Numbered from the stretch's first letter, positions 30,840 through 41,825 are shown. The stretch is DNA of 64,000 nt from Candidatus Steffania adelgidicola (GCF_020541225.1 NZ_CP045889.1:682001-746000); one strand, 5' to 3'. Notes: generated from the letters alone by a model not told the origin. Made by a program: numbers and translations.

Positions 30840-31085
30840 TACAATCGAGATAAGTGATCGTATTGATATAATAGTCAACCAGGTAGCTGTTCCTATAAAA
30901 TGGTAAACGGTAGAGAGTTACGACGTTAAAATTCTATCTCCGGATAGAGATAGAGCACTAAAAAAAAACATCCGCTACATGACTATATATTAATCGATGA
31001 ACACAAGAAGAGCACTCTTAATTGATATCTGTCAGGTAGAGCGGGAGAGGATAGTTCTAGTATTTAACTTTACAAAAAAATAGAT
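30840..31085 (+). pseudogene. dtd: dtd (D-aminoacyl-tRNA deacylase) remnant
   Basis: Between decayed yihY and decayed fabY, exactly where dtd lies in E. coli. The clearest trace is MNTRRALLIDICQV near 31000-31040, which can be aligned with MNTQTGRFAADMQV, followed by IVLVFNF against VTFWLQV at the C terminus. A possible NSQPGSCSY/NVQQAGGSV match lies upstream. The space is shorter than the intact gene (435 bases), so part is deleted. Identification rests on synteny plus short matches. Confidence 0.5.
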
Positions 31086-31139
31086 ACTGATCCGGGTTTT
31101 TATAGGACCCATAAGGCATGGATGCTTTCACCATTCACG

Positions 31140-32110
31140 GCGAGTCTATCGGACGGTATATTTAAGAAAGAGCACTACGAATGTATCACTTGTGCTTTCC
31201 TGAAACTGCTCGGGAGTTTCAACAATATTATTAGTTTTAGTGGGAAGTATTACGTAAATCGTTACATCAGTTCCTAGACTCCGAGAAGGATGCCTATGAC
31301 AGCATGTCGCATCACCAGATGGTATTAGATGAAAAAAAATCATCCAGTGGCGGTATGAAGTATTTATGTTAATGCCAATAATGAAGCCGCTATACGTTTT
31401 TTTTTGCGGTACGGCAGAAAGTACGGAACAAAGGTTTTGGCACACTAATCGTAATAACGCTAGAGTCTGTGTCTTGCCAGGAAGGAGTCCAATACATGCT
31501 ATGCAGGGCACATGAAGATACAGTGGTTTTTTCAGCGCACTCAGTTTTTTTTAAAAAAAGTGAGATGAATGGTTTGATATCACACTTCTTTAGCATGTTT
31601 TGATGGTCAAGCCTCATTGTCTACCCTAGACGATATTTTACATCACATCAATCGGTGTGCTCATTTACAGTAAATGTGGTATCATCCTCATCTCGCTTAG
31701 TAAGCAGATGAGGTACGGATCCGGTCAGTATACAACCGGGCAAAAGTTTATAATAATCATGACTAAAACTGGCAATCAAAATCTAAATTACACACTCTTC
31801 GGTGGCAATTTTTTTACCGATAACCCTGACTGTCTGGGGGGGTTGATTTGACTATTGCTACGTAAACGTTATCTCGAAAGCAACATTATTTTACCCGATA
31901 CCCATATTAGACATAGTAAACTGGTAATTGGTAGGCTCGCAGCAGTAGCGGATCTGGGATCCTTCTCCGAAGATTTAGAGTGATGGGACAGGGATAAACA
32001 TGAGTACACATTAAGGTCGAACTATATGAAAATAACATGAACAGGCTGTATTTCAAAGGATTTTTTATTGTGCTAACTACAGCACTACAATATCCGCTTA
32101 AAGAAAGATA
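31140..32110 (+). pseudogene. fabY: fabY (yiiD) pseudogene
   Basis: Remnant of the GNAT-thioesterase fusion protein FabY. Near 31181 the frame reads MYHLCFPET (E. coli MYHLRVPQT), then QQYY-stop-F-stop-WEVLRK (E. coli ERYYQFRWEMLRK), [15 protein letters not shown] (DAWDAMAHHQMVVDE). Further on: LMVKP, QYTTGQKFI, MTKTGNQNLNYTLFGG (MPETGNQNPHHTLFAG), LLRKRYLESNIILPDTHIRH (LRERHLGGTIILADAHIRY), AAVADLGSFSEDLE, and AVFQ near 32075. At least two in-frame TAG stops and several frameshifts interrupt it. Order and direction yihY-dtd-fabY match E. coli. Confidence 0.92.
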
Positions 32111-32918
32111 GATAGGACTCCACCAACTCTACCTCCAAGCTTATATACCTAGATTCGTAGACCTTACTCTATCTAAAAATCCAGCGTATTGCTGATTTTT
32201 CTTGCTCTGAACATTCCCTAGCCGTTTTAGGTCAACTGGGATTATAAGAGGATAAAGATCGATTCTGTCTATAGACAGCTTGCATCTCCGTTAATTTAGG
32301 CGCGGGGTAAAAAGACCATATGTATAAATTATAAAAGATATAAGGAAAAAGCAGAAAGCGTTAAAAAACTAATAAGTGCACCAAGATGGATAGGAAGTTT
32401 AAGTGTGTTCGCCTAATTTCATCAGCAAGCAATTGAACTAACAAATTGTTTGTTAATTCTTTTTATTGAAAAAATCAAGATCCTAGGTAATATAGGACTC
32501 TTTTGGTACGCTACTAATGAAATTAGTGCGTAGGCTACGGATAGCCGAGATGATAATGGAAAAAAAATACAGATCGTCTTTTTAAATCATATGCGTTGTA
32601 TAAAATTATTTTATACCGTATACTGGTGCAGTATACATCTTCTGATGTATTTATCGCTATCATCATAAATTATCACTCTGAACATGCTTCTTCAGAGCGG
32701 CTATTACCTTCTCTAATTTACCCCCATAGCGCTTAAAATGAATAAAATCAAGCTAAAGTGAATCCATGTCATACTCACAGTAGTATCAGAGGTTACAGTT
32801 AGAGAAGTCAATCGATTAATCAGAAGTTCATCACATAGAGTACCTCAGTCTTTTAAAAAATATGTCGTGTGGTGACTAATTGAATATCCCCTCCAAAGTA
32901 TCTATAGCTAGAAGCTAA
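32111..32918. other. Noncoding; possible glnD 5' remnant (-) near map
   Basis: No intact gene. In E. coli glnD follows map on the same strand. On the minus strand just beyond map, RYGGKLEKV near 32715-32740 and LLINRL near 32815 could be decayed forms of GGYGRGEL and LLQRLW of GlnD, but spacing is imperfect. An 8-bp hairpin GTATACTG/CAGTATAC with loop GTG lies at 32618-32636. Confidence 0.3.
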
Positions 32919-33719
32919 TTAATATGAATCCGGATGAATTATCACCGCCGGCAAAGTATCATCAGTGCGTAGCGTCATGATTTCGCAACCATCTTTGATC
33001 ACTACGATTGTATGTTCGTACTGGGCTGAGAGGCTATGATCTTTAGTTTTTACAGTCCAGCCATCTTTCATTGTTCGGATACTAGAATTGCCTGCATTAA
33101 CCATTGGTTCAATAGTAAAAGCCATACCTGGGCACAATATGATACCCTCATCCTCTGCTGCATAATGCAATACCTGTGGCTCTTCGTGAAAACCTGCCCC
33201 GATCCCGTGGCCGCAATACTCACGCACCACAGAGAAACCCTCTGCTTCAACAAATTGTTGCATCGCTTTACCGATGGTAGATAAACGGATACCAGGCCGA
33301 GTCATACCAATAGCCAAATCAAGAGTTTCTTTCGTTACCCGGCATAACCTTTCACCTAAAATACTTGGTTTTCCGACGATAAACATCTTTGATGTGTCGC
33401 CATGAAATCCATTTTTTACGATTGTGACGTCAATATTCAGAATATCACCATCCTTAAGTTTTTTTTTATTACTCGGAATCCCGTGGCACACCACTTCATT
33501 TACGGAAATGCAGACTGATTTTGGAAAACCATGATAACCGAGAGATGCGGAAGCGGCATGTTGTCTCTCAATAATGTGCTGGGAACATACACGATCTAAT
33601 TCGCCAGTGCTAACGCCTGGTTTGATATAAGATTCAATCATTTCTAGCACCTCGCTAGCAAGCCGGCCAACAACGCGCATTTGAGCAATATCGTCAAATG
33701 TTTTAATAGGAATAGACAT
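32919..33719 (-). CDS. map: Methionine aminopeptidase type I
   Basis: Removes the N-terminal methionine from nascent proteins. Start at MSIPIKTFDDIAQMR gives 266 residues (E. coli 264). The five metal ligands are in place: Asp in NIDVTIVKNG, Asp in GDTSKMF, His in GHGIGAGFHEEP, Glu in FTIEPMVN and Glu in SAQYEHTIVV. The pocket histidine region GIP and CHGIP is conserved. Divergent from rpsB, as in E. coli. Confidence 0.97.
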   Translation of the reverse strand: MSIPIKTFDDIAQMRVVGRLASEVLEMIESYIKPGVSTGELDRVCSQHIIERQHAASASLGYHGFPKSVCISVNEVVCHGIPSNKKKLKDGDILNIDVTIVKNGFHGDTSKMFIVGKPSILGERLCRVTKETLDLAIGMTRPGIRLSTIGKAMQQFVEAEGFSVVREYCGHGIGAGFHEEPQVLHYAAEDEGIILCPGMAFTIEPMVNAGNSSIRTMKDGWTVKTKDHSLSAQYEHTIVVIKDGCEIMTLRTDDTLPAVIIHPDSY

Positions 33720-33844
33720 AATAGAAATCCACAGTCGACGCAAGGGTCACGAATAACATAAGATACATTAGGGAATGATATATATCATATCAGTATCACT
33801 CAACACTGCCAATTCATCATTTCATTCCTGCTTTTAGGAAAAAC

Positions 33845-33884
33845 TTGTGGAGTCTATTTATACTTTATGGTATAAAGCGCGCCG
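33845..33884 (+). promoter_or_regulatory. Candidate rpsB promoter with GC-rich discriminator
   Basis: TGGTATAAA at 33868-33876 is an extended -10 element; TTGTGG at 33845-33850 is a possible -35. It is followed by GCGCGCCGCGCGC, an unusually GC-rich discriminator in an AT-rich background, as expected for stringently controlled ribosomal-protein promoters. The start of transcription would lie near 33883, leaving a leader of about 175 bases before rpsB. Confidence 0.6.
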
Positions 33885-34060
33885 CGCGCTCGACGATTAA
33901 AGTTGATTTTTATATCATAAGCGCTTTTTGCCGCAATGAAACTCAATTGCGTTATTACACACATATATCGACACATGTATCGGGGTGCTTAGATCGTAAG
34001 ATTGGAGTCGGTTGCATGGGATATGTGGAGGTATAACCCCACACTTACATAGAGGTTATT
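33885..34060 (+). promoter_or_regulatory. rpsB 5' leader, possible S2 autoregulatory region
   Basis: Long untranslated leader between the promoter and rpsB, free of hydrophobic or homologous frames. In gamma-proteobacteria S2 represses rpsB-tsf through such a leader (established knowledge). I did not verify the RNA fold. AGAGG precedes the rpsB ATG. Confidence 0.4.
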
Positions 34061-34786
34061 ATGGCAACTGTTTCTATGCGTGACATGCTCCAGGCTGGTG
34101 TCCATTTTGGTCACCAAACTCGTTATTGGAATCCGAAAATGAAACCTTTTATCTTCGGAGCTCGTAATAAAGTTCACATTATTAATCTAGAACACACTGT
34201 CCCAATGTTTAATATTGCTCTAGCTGAGTTAAATAAAATTGCTTCACGAAAAGGAAAAATTTTATTTGTTGGTACTAAGCGGGCAGCAAGCTCTGCACTA
34301 AAAGAAGCGAGCAATAGCTGCAATCAATTCTTTGTAAACCACCGTTGGTTAGGTGGGATGTTAACGAATTGGAAAACTGTTCGTCAGTCTATTAAGCGTT
34401 TAAAAGATCTAGAAACCCAATCGCAGGACGGTACTTTTGAGAAATTAACTAAGAAAGAAGCCTTGATACGTACTCGTGAGCTAGATAAGTTAGAAAACAG
34501 CCTCGGCGGCATTAAGGATATGGGTGGTCTGCCGGATGCACTGTTTGTTATCGATGCGGAGCATGAGCATATCGCTATCAAGGAAGCCAATAACCTTGGC
34601 ATTCCAATTTTTGCCATTGTTGATACCAACTCTAATCCAGATGGAATCGACTTTATTATTCCGGGGAATGACGACGCCATCCGTGCGATCAACCTATATC
34701 TGACTGCCGTAGCGACTAGCGTGCAGGAAGGTCGTTGTCAAGGTCTGATAGAAGAGCCTGAAATCAGCTTCTTAGAAAGAAAATAA
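34061..34786 (+). CDS. rpsB: 30S ribosomal protein S2
   Basis: Essential small-subunit protein. 241 residues, the E. coli length. The S2 signature segments [34 protein letters not shown] and [14 protein letters not shown] are intact, as is the acidic C terminus. First gene of rpsB-tsf, divergent from map; a terminator-like hairpin separates it from tsf, as in E. coli. Confidence 0.98.
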   Translation: MATVSMRDMLQAGVHFGHQTRYWNPKMKPFIFGARNKVHIINLEHTVPMFNIALAELNKIASRKGKILFVGTKRAASSALKEASNSCNQFFVNHRWLGGMLTNWKTVRQSIKRLKDLETQSQDGTFEKLTKKEALIRTRELDKLENSLGGIKDMGGLPDALFVIDAEHEHIAIKEANNLGIPIFAIVDTNSNPDGIDFIIPGNDDAIRAINLYLTAVATSVQEGRCQGLIEEPEISFLERK

Positions 34787-34840
34787 GTACAGAATATATC
34801 TCTCAGGTTTCCTTATGAAGCAAATTTGATTATATCACTT

Positions 34841-34867
34841 AAAAGGCCTGTCTTCAGGCCTTTTTTA
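34841..34867 (+). terminator. rpsB-tsf intercistronic terminator
   Basis: AAAAGGCCTG, loop TCTT, CAGGCCTTTTTT. A 10-bp stem followed by T6. E. coli has an analogous leaky terminator here that lowers tsf expression relative to rpsB; partial read-through is assumed because tsf has no obvious promoter of its own. Confidence 0.75.
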
Positions 34868-34903
34868 TACCTACCTCAAGTATGTAAATAAAAAGGGAAA
34901 ATC

Positions 34904-35761
34904 ATGGTTGATGTTACCGCCACTCTAATTAAAGAACTGCGAGAACGTACTGGCTCGGGAATTATGGAATGTAAAATGGCCCTACTTGAAGCTGAGGGAG
35001 ATATTAAACGGGCTATTGATAATATGCGTAAATCCGGCCAGGCGAAAGCCGCTAAGAAAGCCAGGCGCATCGCCGCTGAAGGAATCATCCTGATAAAAAT
35101 TGCGCAGGATAGTAAATATGGCGTCATTCTTGAGCTGAACTGTGAAACTGATTTTGTTGCTAAAGATAGGGATTTTAAAACATTTGGAGACGCGATTATC
35201 ACATCGGCTCTGAACGAACGTATTACTGATATTCAGGTACTGAAGAGTAAATTTGAAGATCAGCGAATCCAACTGGTGACTAAGATTGGGGAAAATATCA
35301 ATATTCGTCACTTTGGTGTGGTAGAAGGTGACGTACTCGGTTCCTATCTACATGGCACACGTATTGGCGTTATAGTCTCCGCAATTAATGCAGATCAGGA
35401 ACTTCTAAAACACATTGCAATGCATATTGCAGCCAGCAAACCGGAATATATTAATACGACTGATGTCCCGCCCGATGTCGTTTCTCATGAGTATCAAATT
35501 CAGCTTAATATAGCGATGCAGTCCGGTAAACCAAGGACGATTGCAGAGAAAATAGTTGAAGGGCGTATACGCAAGTTTATTAATGAGATTTCTTTAATAG
35601 GCCAGCACTTTGTGATGGATCCAAGCAAGACTGTTGGGCAACTATTAAGTGAACATGATTCTCAAGTTAAAAACTTTGTTTATTTTGCAGTAGGCCAAGG
35701 TATTGAGAAAGCCAAAGTGAATTTCGTTGATGAAGTAGCCGCGATCGGTAAGCAGTTTTAA
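34904..35761 (+). CDS. tsf: Elongation factor Ts
   Basis: Nucleotide exchange factor for EF-Tu. 285 residues against 283. N-terminal domain [18 protein letters not shown] is conserved, as is the TDFVAKD motif that contacts EF-Tu ([12 protein letters not shown]). The core, dimerisation-like and C-terminal modules are all in frame. AAGGGA precedes the ATG. Confidence 0.97.
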   Translation: MVDVTATLIKELRERTGSGIMECKMALLEAEGDIKRAIDNMRKSGQAKAAKKARRIAAEGIILIKIAQDSKYGVILELNCETDFVAKDRDFKTFGDAIITSALNERITDIQVLKSKFEDQRIQLVTKIGENINIRHFGVVEGDVLGSYLHGTRIGVIVSAINADQELLKHIAMHIAASKPEYINTTDVPPDVVSHEYQIQLNIAMQSGKPRTIAEKIVEGRIRKFINEISLIGQHFVMDPSKTVGQLLSEHDSQVKNFVYFAVGQGIEKAKVNFVDEVAAIGKQF

Positions 35762-35890
35762 TCAAGGTGTTTATCAGTATCTACAGGAGGCTCTCTCCTT
35801 AAATTAGTTGGTATAAGACGACAGGTATCATCATATATAAGCCGAGCTTAAGCACTATGGGATAGAATCCCCCCTGAAGGAATAAATTCA

Positions 35891-36616
35891 ATGGCAACTA
35901 ATGCAAAACCCATCTACCGGCGTATCCTTCTCAAATTAAGTGGCGAAGCTTTACAAGGTGCGGAAGATTTCGGTATCGATGCCAGTATACTGGATCGCCT
36001 GGCTCAGGAAATAAAAGAACTAGTCGATCTGGGTATTCAGATTGGGGTGGTGATAGGTGGCGGAAACTTATTTCGCGGGGCTGGGTTAGCAATGGCTGGA
36101 ATGAACCGTGTTATGGGTGATCATATGGGGATGTTGGCCACAGTAATGAATGGTCTAGCAATGCTCGATGCATTGCACCGTTCTTACGTTAATGCTAGGC
36201 TAATGTCAGCAATCCCTCTGAATGGAGTCTGCGATAATTATAGCTGGGCTCAGGCTATTCGCCTCCTACGAAAGCATTGTGTAGTCATTTTCGCCTCTGG
36301 TACTGGTAATCCTTTTTTTACTACCGATTCTGCCGCTTGTCTAAGGGGTATTGAAATCGAAGCAGAGGCTGTTCTAAAAGCGACAAAAGTCGCTGGCGTT
36401 TTTTCCGCTGATCCGGTAAAGCATCCAGAAGCTAGACTCTACGATCAATTAAGCTACCAGGATGTACTGGAAAAAGAACTAAAAGTAATGGATTTGGCTG
36501 CTTTTACTCTAGCGCGAGATTATAATCTACCAATACGCGTATTTAACATGAACACACCCGGCGCATTGCGCCGGGTGGTCATGGGTGATAAAGAAGGTAC
36601 CTTGATTACCAAATAA
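35891..36616 (+). CDS. pyrH: Uridylate kinase
   Basis: Phosphorylates UMP to UDP; hexameric bacterial type unrelated to eukaryotic UMP kinases. 241 residues, as in E. coli. Visible motifs are LKLSGEAL (phosphate-binding lysine), [33 protein letters not shown] and the C-terminal [14 protein letters not shown]. Preceded by GAAGGA. In the conserved order rpsB-tsf-pyrH-frr. Confidence 0.98.
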   Translation: MATNAKPIYRRILLKLSGEALQGAEDFGIDASILDRLAQEIKELVDLGIQIGVVIGGGNLFRGAGLAMAGMNRVMGDHMGMLATVMNGLAMLDALHRSYVNARLMSAIPLNGVCDNYSWAQAIRLLRKHCVVIFASGTGNPFFTTDSAACLRGIEIEAEAVLKATKVAGVFSADPVKHPEARLYDQLSYQDVLEKELKVMDLAAFTLARDYNLPIRVFNMNTPGALRRVVMGDKEGTLITK

Positions 36617-36625
36617 TTTATAACG

Positions 36626-36653
36626 GGACCATAGCAACTAATCGCTATGGTCC
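36626..36653 (+). terminator. pyrH-frr intercistronic hairpin
   Basis: GGACCATAGC and GCTATGGTCC form a perfect 10-bp stem with an 8-base loop, ten bases after the pyrH stop. No T run follows, so it may act as an RNA-stability or processing element more than as a terminator. Confidence 0.55.
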
Positions 36654-36685
36654 GCATAATTCACTAAGTCTAAAGGGTTCGTAAG

Positions 36686-37243
36686 GTGATTAATAAAATC
36701 CATAAAGATGCTGATATTCGCATGGAGAAATGCGTTGAGAGCTTTAAAAATCATATTAGAAAAATTCGAACAGGACGTGCTTCTCCTAGTTTTCTTGATG
36801 GTATTCAAATCAAATATTACGGTGCGCTGACGCCGATACGTCAGATCGCTAACGTTATCGCTGAAGATTCTCGCACTCTAACTGTCACTGTTTTTGACCG
36901 TACCCTGACGTCAGCAGTAGAAAAAGCTATTATGACTTCCGATTTGGGATTAAATCCTTCTTCCATCGGAACTGTTATTCATGTTCCTCTACCTCCACTA
37001 ACTGAAGAGCGCCGCCGTGATTTAATCAAGATAGTGCGTAGCGAGGCAGAACAGGGCAGAGTGTCGGTGCGAAATGTCCGTCGTGATACGAATGAAAAAG
37101 CAAAATCACTATTGAAAGATAAAGCTATAAGTGAAGATGAAGAACGCCGTTTACAAGACAAGATTCAAAATCTAACAGATGGGTGGATTAAAACTCTTGA
37201 TCGTATCTTGCTGGAGAAAGAAAAAGAATTAATCGTTATCTAA
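36686..37243 (+). CDS. frr: Ribosome recycling factor (GTG start)
   Basis: Splits post-termination ribosomes with EF-G. 185 residues, the E. coli length. Begins GTG-ATT-AAT ([13 protein letters not shown] against MISDIRKDAEVRM), so the initiation codon is GTG, with TAAGG close by. Conserved segments: [23 protein letters not shown]-like [21 protein letters not shown] and SEDEERR. Confidence 0.97.
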   Translation: MINKIHKDADIRMEKCVESFKNHIRKIRTGRASPSFLDGIQIKYYGALTPIRQIANVIAEDSRTLTVTVFDRTLTSAVEKAIMTSDLGLNPSSIGTVIHVPLPPLTEERRRDLIKIVRSEAEQGRVSVRNVRRDTNEKAKSLLKDKAISEDEERRLQDKIQNLTDGWIKTLDRILLEKEKELIVI

Positions 37244-37277
37244 TGCTTTCGCATTACTGATTTGACCATATTAAGAT

Positions 37278-37305
37278 AGGATATCTCTATCCTGAGAGAG
37301 TTTTT
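37278..37305 (+). terminator. Possible frr terminator
   Basis: AGGATA-TCTC-TATCCT followed seven bases later by TTTTT. Weak stem, but positioned 35 bases after the frr stop. Confidence 0.35.
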
Positions 37306-37402
37306 AGAAAGAGTTCAAATAAGACTTAAGATGAGACTAGTCGTCTTGAAAGTAAGTTGTGAGGCTACATCAGAGATAAGTATCATCTGATGAGCGTAAC
37401 AA

Positions 37403-37433
37403 ACTAAAAAGAGCATCAGAAATCTGTGCTCTT
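37403..37433 (-). terminator. glyA intrinsic terminator
   Basis: On the minus strand AAGAGCA...TGCTCTT with inner CAG/CTG pairing, followed by TTTTTAG. It lies about 95 bases past the glyA stop and has both a stable stem and a U tract. Confidence 0.65.
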
Positions 37434-37527
37434 CTGGACTAATACAACCGCAAGAGTAAGATACTAGTACAGATTCTCATTCCACTTTCGTGTTTTTAAC
37501 AATACACTAAATAAATGTCTAATGTCT

Positions 37528-38781
37528 TTAGCGATAAACCGGATGGAGAGCGCAGATATCCAAAACTTTATTTTTAACATATTCAATAACCTTATCATCA
37601 TGTATATTTTCTAGCACATCGCATACCCAACCCGCTAAGCGCCTCACGTCAGGTTCGGTAAAACCGCGTCGGGTAATCGCGGGCGTTCCGATACGTATGC
37701 CGGAAGTAATGAACGGGCTTTTCGGATCGTTAGGCACACCATTTTTATTGACAGTGATATTAGCACGACCCAGAGCTTCATCTGCTTCTTTCCCGGTCAA
37801 ATTTTTATCTACTAAATCCACAAGAAACAGGTGGTTATCAGTACCTCCTGAGACAATTTTGAAGCCACGTGATAAGAAGATCTGCACCATAGCCTTCGCA
37901 TTCTTAGCTACGTTCTGCTGATAGATTTTAAATGTAGGCTCCATCGCTTCTTTTAGCGCCACTGCCTTAGCAGCAATAACATGCATTAATGGCCCCCCTT
38001 GTACGCCTGGGAAAACGGCGGAATTCAGTTTTTTATATAACCCTTCGCTTCCGCCTTTTGCAAGAATCATACCCCCACGTGGGCCAGCCAGAGTCTTGTG
38101 GGTAGTTGTTGTTACAACATGCGCATGAGGCAACGGATTTGGATAAATACCGGCGGCGACAAGACCTGCCACATGTGCCATATCGACAAATAGATATGCA
38201 TCAATGCTATTAACAATTTGTCGCATTTTAGCCCAGTCGATAATACCGGAATAAGCAGAAAAACCGCCGATGATCATTTTGGGCTGATGGGTTTTCGCTA
38301 ACCTTTCCAATTGCAAATAATCAATATGTCCTTTATTATCAACACCATAACATACTACGTTATATAGTTTTCCAGAAAAATTAACTGGGGAACCATGGGT
38401 TAAATGGCCGCCATGTGCTAAATCCATACCCAATACGGTATCACCTGGTTGAAGTAAAGTGCTATAAACAGCAAAATTAGCTTGTGATCCAGAATGAGGC
38501 TGCACATTGACATAATCTGCGCCAAAAAGAGATTTCGCACGATCGATAGCTAGCTGCTCTACTTGGTCGACATATTGACATCCACCATAATAACGTCTTC
38601 CGGGATAGCCCTCGGCATATTTATTAGTTAATAGTGAGCCTTGCGCCTCCATTACACGTAAGCTGGTGTAATTTTCAGATGCGATTAGTTCAATATGGTC
38701 TTCCTGTCGTAAGACTTCTTTTTCCATAGCCTGCCACAATTCTATATCATAATCAGCAATCTTCATATTGTTCTTAAACAT
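37528..38781 (-). CDS. glyA: Serine hydroxymethyltransferase
   Basis: PLP enzyme converting serine and tetrahydrofolate to glycine and methylene-THF, the main source of one-carbon units. 417 residues, identical in length to E. coli. PLP lysine in [27 protein letters not shown] and [14 protein letters not shown] are intact. AAGGGG precedes the ATG. The leader carries two hairpins, described separately. It feeds the methyl groups that metE, two genes away, uses. Confidence 0.98.
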   Translation of the reverse strand: MFKNNMKIADYDIELWQAMEKEVLRQEDHIELIASENYTSLRVMEAQGSLLTNKYAEGYPGRRYYGGCQYVDQVEQLAIDRAKSLFGADYVNVQPHSGSQANFAVYSTLLQPGDTVLGMDLAHGGHLTHGSPVNFSGKLYNVVCYGVDNKGHIDYLQLERLAKTHQPKMIIGGFSAYSGIIDWAKMRQIVNSIDAYLFVDMAHVAGLVAAGIYPNPLPHAHVVTTTTHKTLAGPRGGMILAKGGSEGLYKKLNSAVFPGVQGGPLMHVIAAKAVALKEAMEPTFKIYQQNVAKNAKAMVQIFLSRGFKIVSGGTDNHLFLVDLVDKNLTGKEADEALGRANITVNKNGVPNDPKSPFITSGIRIGTPAITRRGFTEPDVRRLAGWVCDVLENIHDDKVIEYVKNKVLDICALHPVYR

Positions 38782-38848
38782 CTATTTCCCCTTAAGCCCC
38801 CCCTCCTGAGTACTGGGGGAATAAAAGAGAGGAGATAATAACCTCTCT
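38782..38848 (-). promoter_or_regulatory. Structured glyA leader (terminator-like plus G/C-run hairpin)
   Basis: Read along the glyA strand: AGAGAGG (38848-38842), loop, CCTCTCT (38832-38826) then TTTTATT, which is a terminator-like hairpin; next CCCCC (38819-38815) and GGGGGGG (38803-38797), able to pair; then AAGGGG, the ribosome site, and ATG. The C run could pair either with the G run or with the ribosome site. It could be a relic terminator from an upstream gene or a switch; the sequence cannot decide. Confidence 0.4.
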
Positions 38849-39402
38849 GTCTAATATTTGTCTAAACTTTCGATAAGGTTCTTCAGTGTGGCTGGTGTGC
38901 AAACAATACGGTCTTAATATGACCGATATTAACTGTAGCTCTGCTATAAGACTCTCTCAAAAAATATGGATGCAGACGTATAGAGACATTTTTATTGGAC
39001 ATATTTACGTTTTATAGAGTTTTCCGCCGAAAACAAATCTTAACAAAAGCAAAACATCTCAATAACTTATTTCCAATAAGAATAGAACATAACTACTCAT
39101 AACAGTCATGTGTAATTGAGGACCACGCAATTTCAGTCTATACACATAGCATACCGTTTAGCAGAAATGCATGGCTTGTCTCATCATTCACATATCGGTA
39201 TAGTAGACTGCCGTCTTGACTTACACGCTATCCCATCGCTCGTGAAATAGCGAAAGTCTCATAATAGAGTCGATTTTAGATACTAGTAGTTATTACTTGG
39301 AGTCATTCTTCATTTCTTTGGTTTCCAACTGTACGAATAAATACTGGGTATTTCACTTAATAACAGTACCTATCGTATCATAACTTATCTTCTAATAGTT
39401 AT
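38849..39402. other. Noncoding between glyA and metE
   Basis: No gene or remnant recognised. Must contain the glyA promoter. I saw no clear PurR or MetR site. Confidence 0.4.
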
Positions 39403-39434
39403 TGCGCCCTCTGTCGAGATCGCCAGAGGGCGCA
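39403..39434 (-). terminator. Hairpin after metE
   Basis: TGCGCCCTCTG and CAGAGGGCGCA form an 11-bp GC-rich stem with a 10-base loop, 16 bases past the metE stop. The following bases on that strand are ATAACTATT, so the U tract is poor. Confidence 0.6.
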
Positions 39435-39449
39435 CCGGTGCTCTTTTCT

Positions 39450-41729
39450 TTATTGTTGTTGTTTAGTTCGCAATTTTTTGGCGGCACTTACCATATTAGC
39501 CAAAGCCTGTCGGGTTTCTAGCCAGCCTCGGGTTTTTAATCCGCAATCTGGATTTACCCATAGACGTTCCGGCGGAATTCTCTGAGCTGCTTTGGAGAGT
39601 AAATCAAGCATCCAGTCTTCTTTTGGAACATTGGGCGAGTGAATATCATATACGCCAGGCCCAATTTCATTGGGATAATCAAATTCCTTAAAGGTTTTCA
39701 ACAGCTCCATATCTGATCGTGATGTTTCAATTGTAATAACATCCGCATCAAGCGCTGCAATGGCATTCATTATATCGTTGAATTCACAATAACACATATG
39801 AGTATGAATTTGGGTGTTATCCTTTGCTACCGCGGCATGTAAGCGGAATGCCTCTACTGCCCACTCTAGGTAATTATTCCATTCCGAGTTTTTTAGAGGG
39901 AGCCCCTCGCGCAATGCTGGTTCGTCGATCTGAATGATACCAATACCCGCCTGTTCTAAATCTGTTACTTCATCACGCAATGCGAGCGCGATTTGACGGG
40001 CAATGGTTTTACGACTCACATCTTCACGGGGAAATGACCAGCATAAAATTGTAACGGGACCAGTCAGCATTCCTTTTACAGGTTTCTTAGTCAAAGATTG
40101 GGCATAACATGCCCAGTCAAGTGTAATCGGCGCTGGACGACTAATATCGCCGATGATGATGGGCGGTTTTACGCAGCGGGAACCATAGCTCTGCACCCAC
40201 CCGTTCTGAGTGAAGACAAAACCGTTAAGATGTTCACCAAAATATTCTACCATGTCATTGCGCTCTGCTTCCCCGTGCACTAATACATCTATCCCTAGCT
40301 CTTCCTGTGCTAAAATAGCTTGTTTAATATGTTCGCGAATACCTTGATGATAGCGACTGCTGTCTAGCAGTCCCTTTTTAAACTTGAGACGTAGGCTGCG
40401 GATTTCACTAGTTTGCGGAAAAGAGCCTATCGTAGTGGTTGGAAAAACGGGCAAATTAAAGCGTGCTCTCTGTAATGGAGCGCGCTTAGCATATGGTTGA
40501 TTCCGTTGACTATCGGCCTCCGTGATCTTTTCCAGACGTATTTTAACCTCTGGATTATGTACCCGGATGGAGTGCTGGCGGGCATAGATCGGTAAACTAT
40601 ACTGGATTAGCTCTGATTTATTCTGATCATTTGGCATATTTAAGGCAGTACACAACAAACCCAATTCCGTGCACTTTTGTTGTGCAAAAGCCAACCAGCT
40701 TTTCACCTCGTTGTCTAGATGGGTTTCGACACTTAAATCAATTGGGCTATGCAGTAGCGAGCAGGACGATCCGATCCACAATTCACGATTCTTAACAATA
40801 GGGTGTAATTGTTTAAACCACTTATGTAAATCGGCACGCCAGACGTTACGTCCATTAATGACACCAGCAGATAACAACCAGTGTGACGGCAGTTTTTGAT
40901 CCAGTTTGTCTAGATCGTCGTTCCCCGCGACTAAATCTACATGCAATCCCTGAATTGGCAGCGTTGTAATAATATTTAAGTGGTGACCTATACTATCAAA
41001 ATAGGTGGTTAGAAGAAGTTTAACCTTTCCTTGAAGAGATTCATAGGCATCGCGATAGGCATCACACCATGTTTTCGGTAGTTCTAATACTAATGCTGGC
41101 TCGTCTATTTGCACCCAGATGATACCACGTTTAGCTAGTTCACCTAGTACATATGAATACACTGGTAGCATTGATTGCAATAGAGATAGACGATCAAAGT
41201 TCTTGCCCTTTACCTTACCTAACCAGAGGTAACTGATTGGCCCAAGCAGCACCGGCTTTACGCGGTAGCCCAGCGTCAATGCTTCGTCTACTTCATCTAG
41301 TAACTGACTCCAGCCAAAACAAAACTGCTGTTCTATGGAAAATTCAGGGACTATATAATGGTAATTAGTATTAAACCATTTCGTCATTTCAGAGGCAGAG
41401 GTAGACTCACCAGTCGGTGCAATCCCTCTTCCAATACGAAATAGAGTATCGATGTTACTGGAATGCGTACTATGGCGATGTCGTGTTGGGATATTATCTA
41501 ACATTAGACTAGTGGTGAGGACATGATCGTACCAAGCAAAATCACCCACGGGCAGAAGGTCAACCCCAGCGTCTTTCTGCTGTTGCCAATGACGCACGCG
41601 CAGTTTACGGCCAGTCTCTAGTAACTGTTTCTGGCTAATATTGCCGGCCCAATAACTTTCTTGCGCTTTCTTTAATTCCCGGTGCAGACCTACACGGGGA
41701 AACCCCAGTGTATGACTCAGAATTACCAT
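39450..41729 (-). CDS. metE: Cobalamin-independent methionine synthase
   Basis: Transfers the methyl group of methyl-THF polyglutamate to homocysteine; needs no vitamin B12. 759 residues against 753. N-terminal domain [20 protein letters not shown] and catalytic half with the zinc ligands: HTHMCYCEF (His and Cys), IETSRSD (Glu) and [13 protein letters not shown] (Cys) are intact. Strong ribosome site GGAGAGGG. Divergent from its activator metR as in E. coli. Retention fits methionine synthesis without cobalamin (inference). Confidence 0.98.
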   Translation of the reverse strand: MVILSHTLGFPRVGLHRELKKAQESYWAGNISQKQLLETGRKLRVRHWQQQKDAGVDLLPVGDFAWYDHVLTTSLMLDNIPTRHRHSTHSSNIDTLFRIGRGIAPTGESTSASEMTKWFNTNYHYIVPEFSIEQQFCFGWSQLLDEVDEALTLGYRVKPVLLGPISYLWLGKVKGKNFDRLSLLQSMLPVYSYVLGELAKRGIIWVQIDEPALVLELPKTWCDAYRDAYESLQGKVKLLLTTYFDSIGHHLNIITTLPIQGLHVDLVAGNDDLDKLDQKLPSHWLLSAGVINGRNVWRADLHKWFKQLHPIVKNRELWIGSSCSLLHSPIDLSVETHLDNEVKSWLAFAQQKCTELGLLCTALNMPNDQNKSELIQYSLPIYARQHSIRVHNPEVKIRLEKITEADSQRNQPYAKRAPLQRARFNLPVFPTTTIGSFPQTSEIRSLRLKFKKGLLDSSRYHQGIREHIKQAILAQEELGIDVLVHGEAERNDMVEYFGEHLNGFVFTQNGWVQSYGSRCVKPPIIIGDISRPAPITLDWACYAQSLTKKPVKGMLTGPVTILCWSFPREDVSRKTIARQIALALRDEVTDLEQAGIGIIQIDEPALREGLPLKNSEWNNYLEWAVEAFRLHAAVAKDNTQIHTHMCYCEFNDIMNAIAALDADVITIETSRSDMELLKTFKEFDYPNEIGPGVYDIHSPNVPKEDWMLDLLSKAAQRIPPERLWVNPDCGLKTRGWLETRQALANMVSAAKKLRTKQQQ

Positions 41730-41746
41730 TTACCCTCTCCTATTAT

Positions 41747-41762
41747 AGGCGCCTAGATGTTT
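41747..41762. promoter_or_regulatory. Candidate tandem MetJ boxes upstream of metE
   Basis: AGGCGCCT followed directly by AGATGTTT; each matches the met box AGACGTCT at six of eight positions, and two adjacent boxes are the minimum for MetJ. It lies 18-33 bases before the metE ATG. Whether metJ still exists cannot be seen here. Confidence 0.4.
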
Positions 41763-41809
41763 ACACATTAATAATCACCATGTAATGTACTGTTCACAAG
41801 CGCAAATTA

Positions 41810-41825
41810 TTCACTTCTAGGTGAA
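41810..41825. promoter_or_regulatory. Dyad before metR
   Basis: TTCAC-TTCTAG-GTGAA, a perfect dyad in the metE-metR intergenic region immediately upstream of metR. MetR sites are TGAA/TTCA-based dyads, but with the arms in the opposite order, so this is only a candidate for autoregulation. Confidence 0.3.

Noticed and set aside
31146-31617. Minus-strand open frames of 121 and 75 codons
   Set aside because: They are shadows of the plus-strand fabY pseudogene, whose homology is clear.
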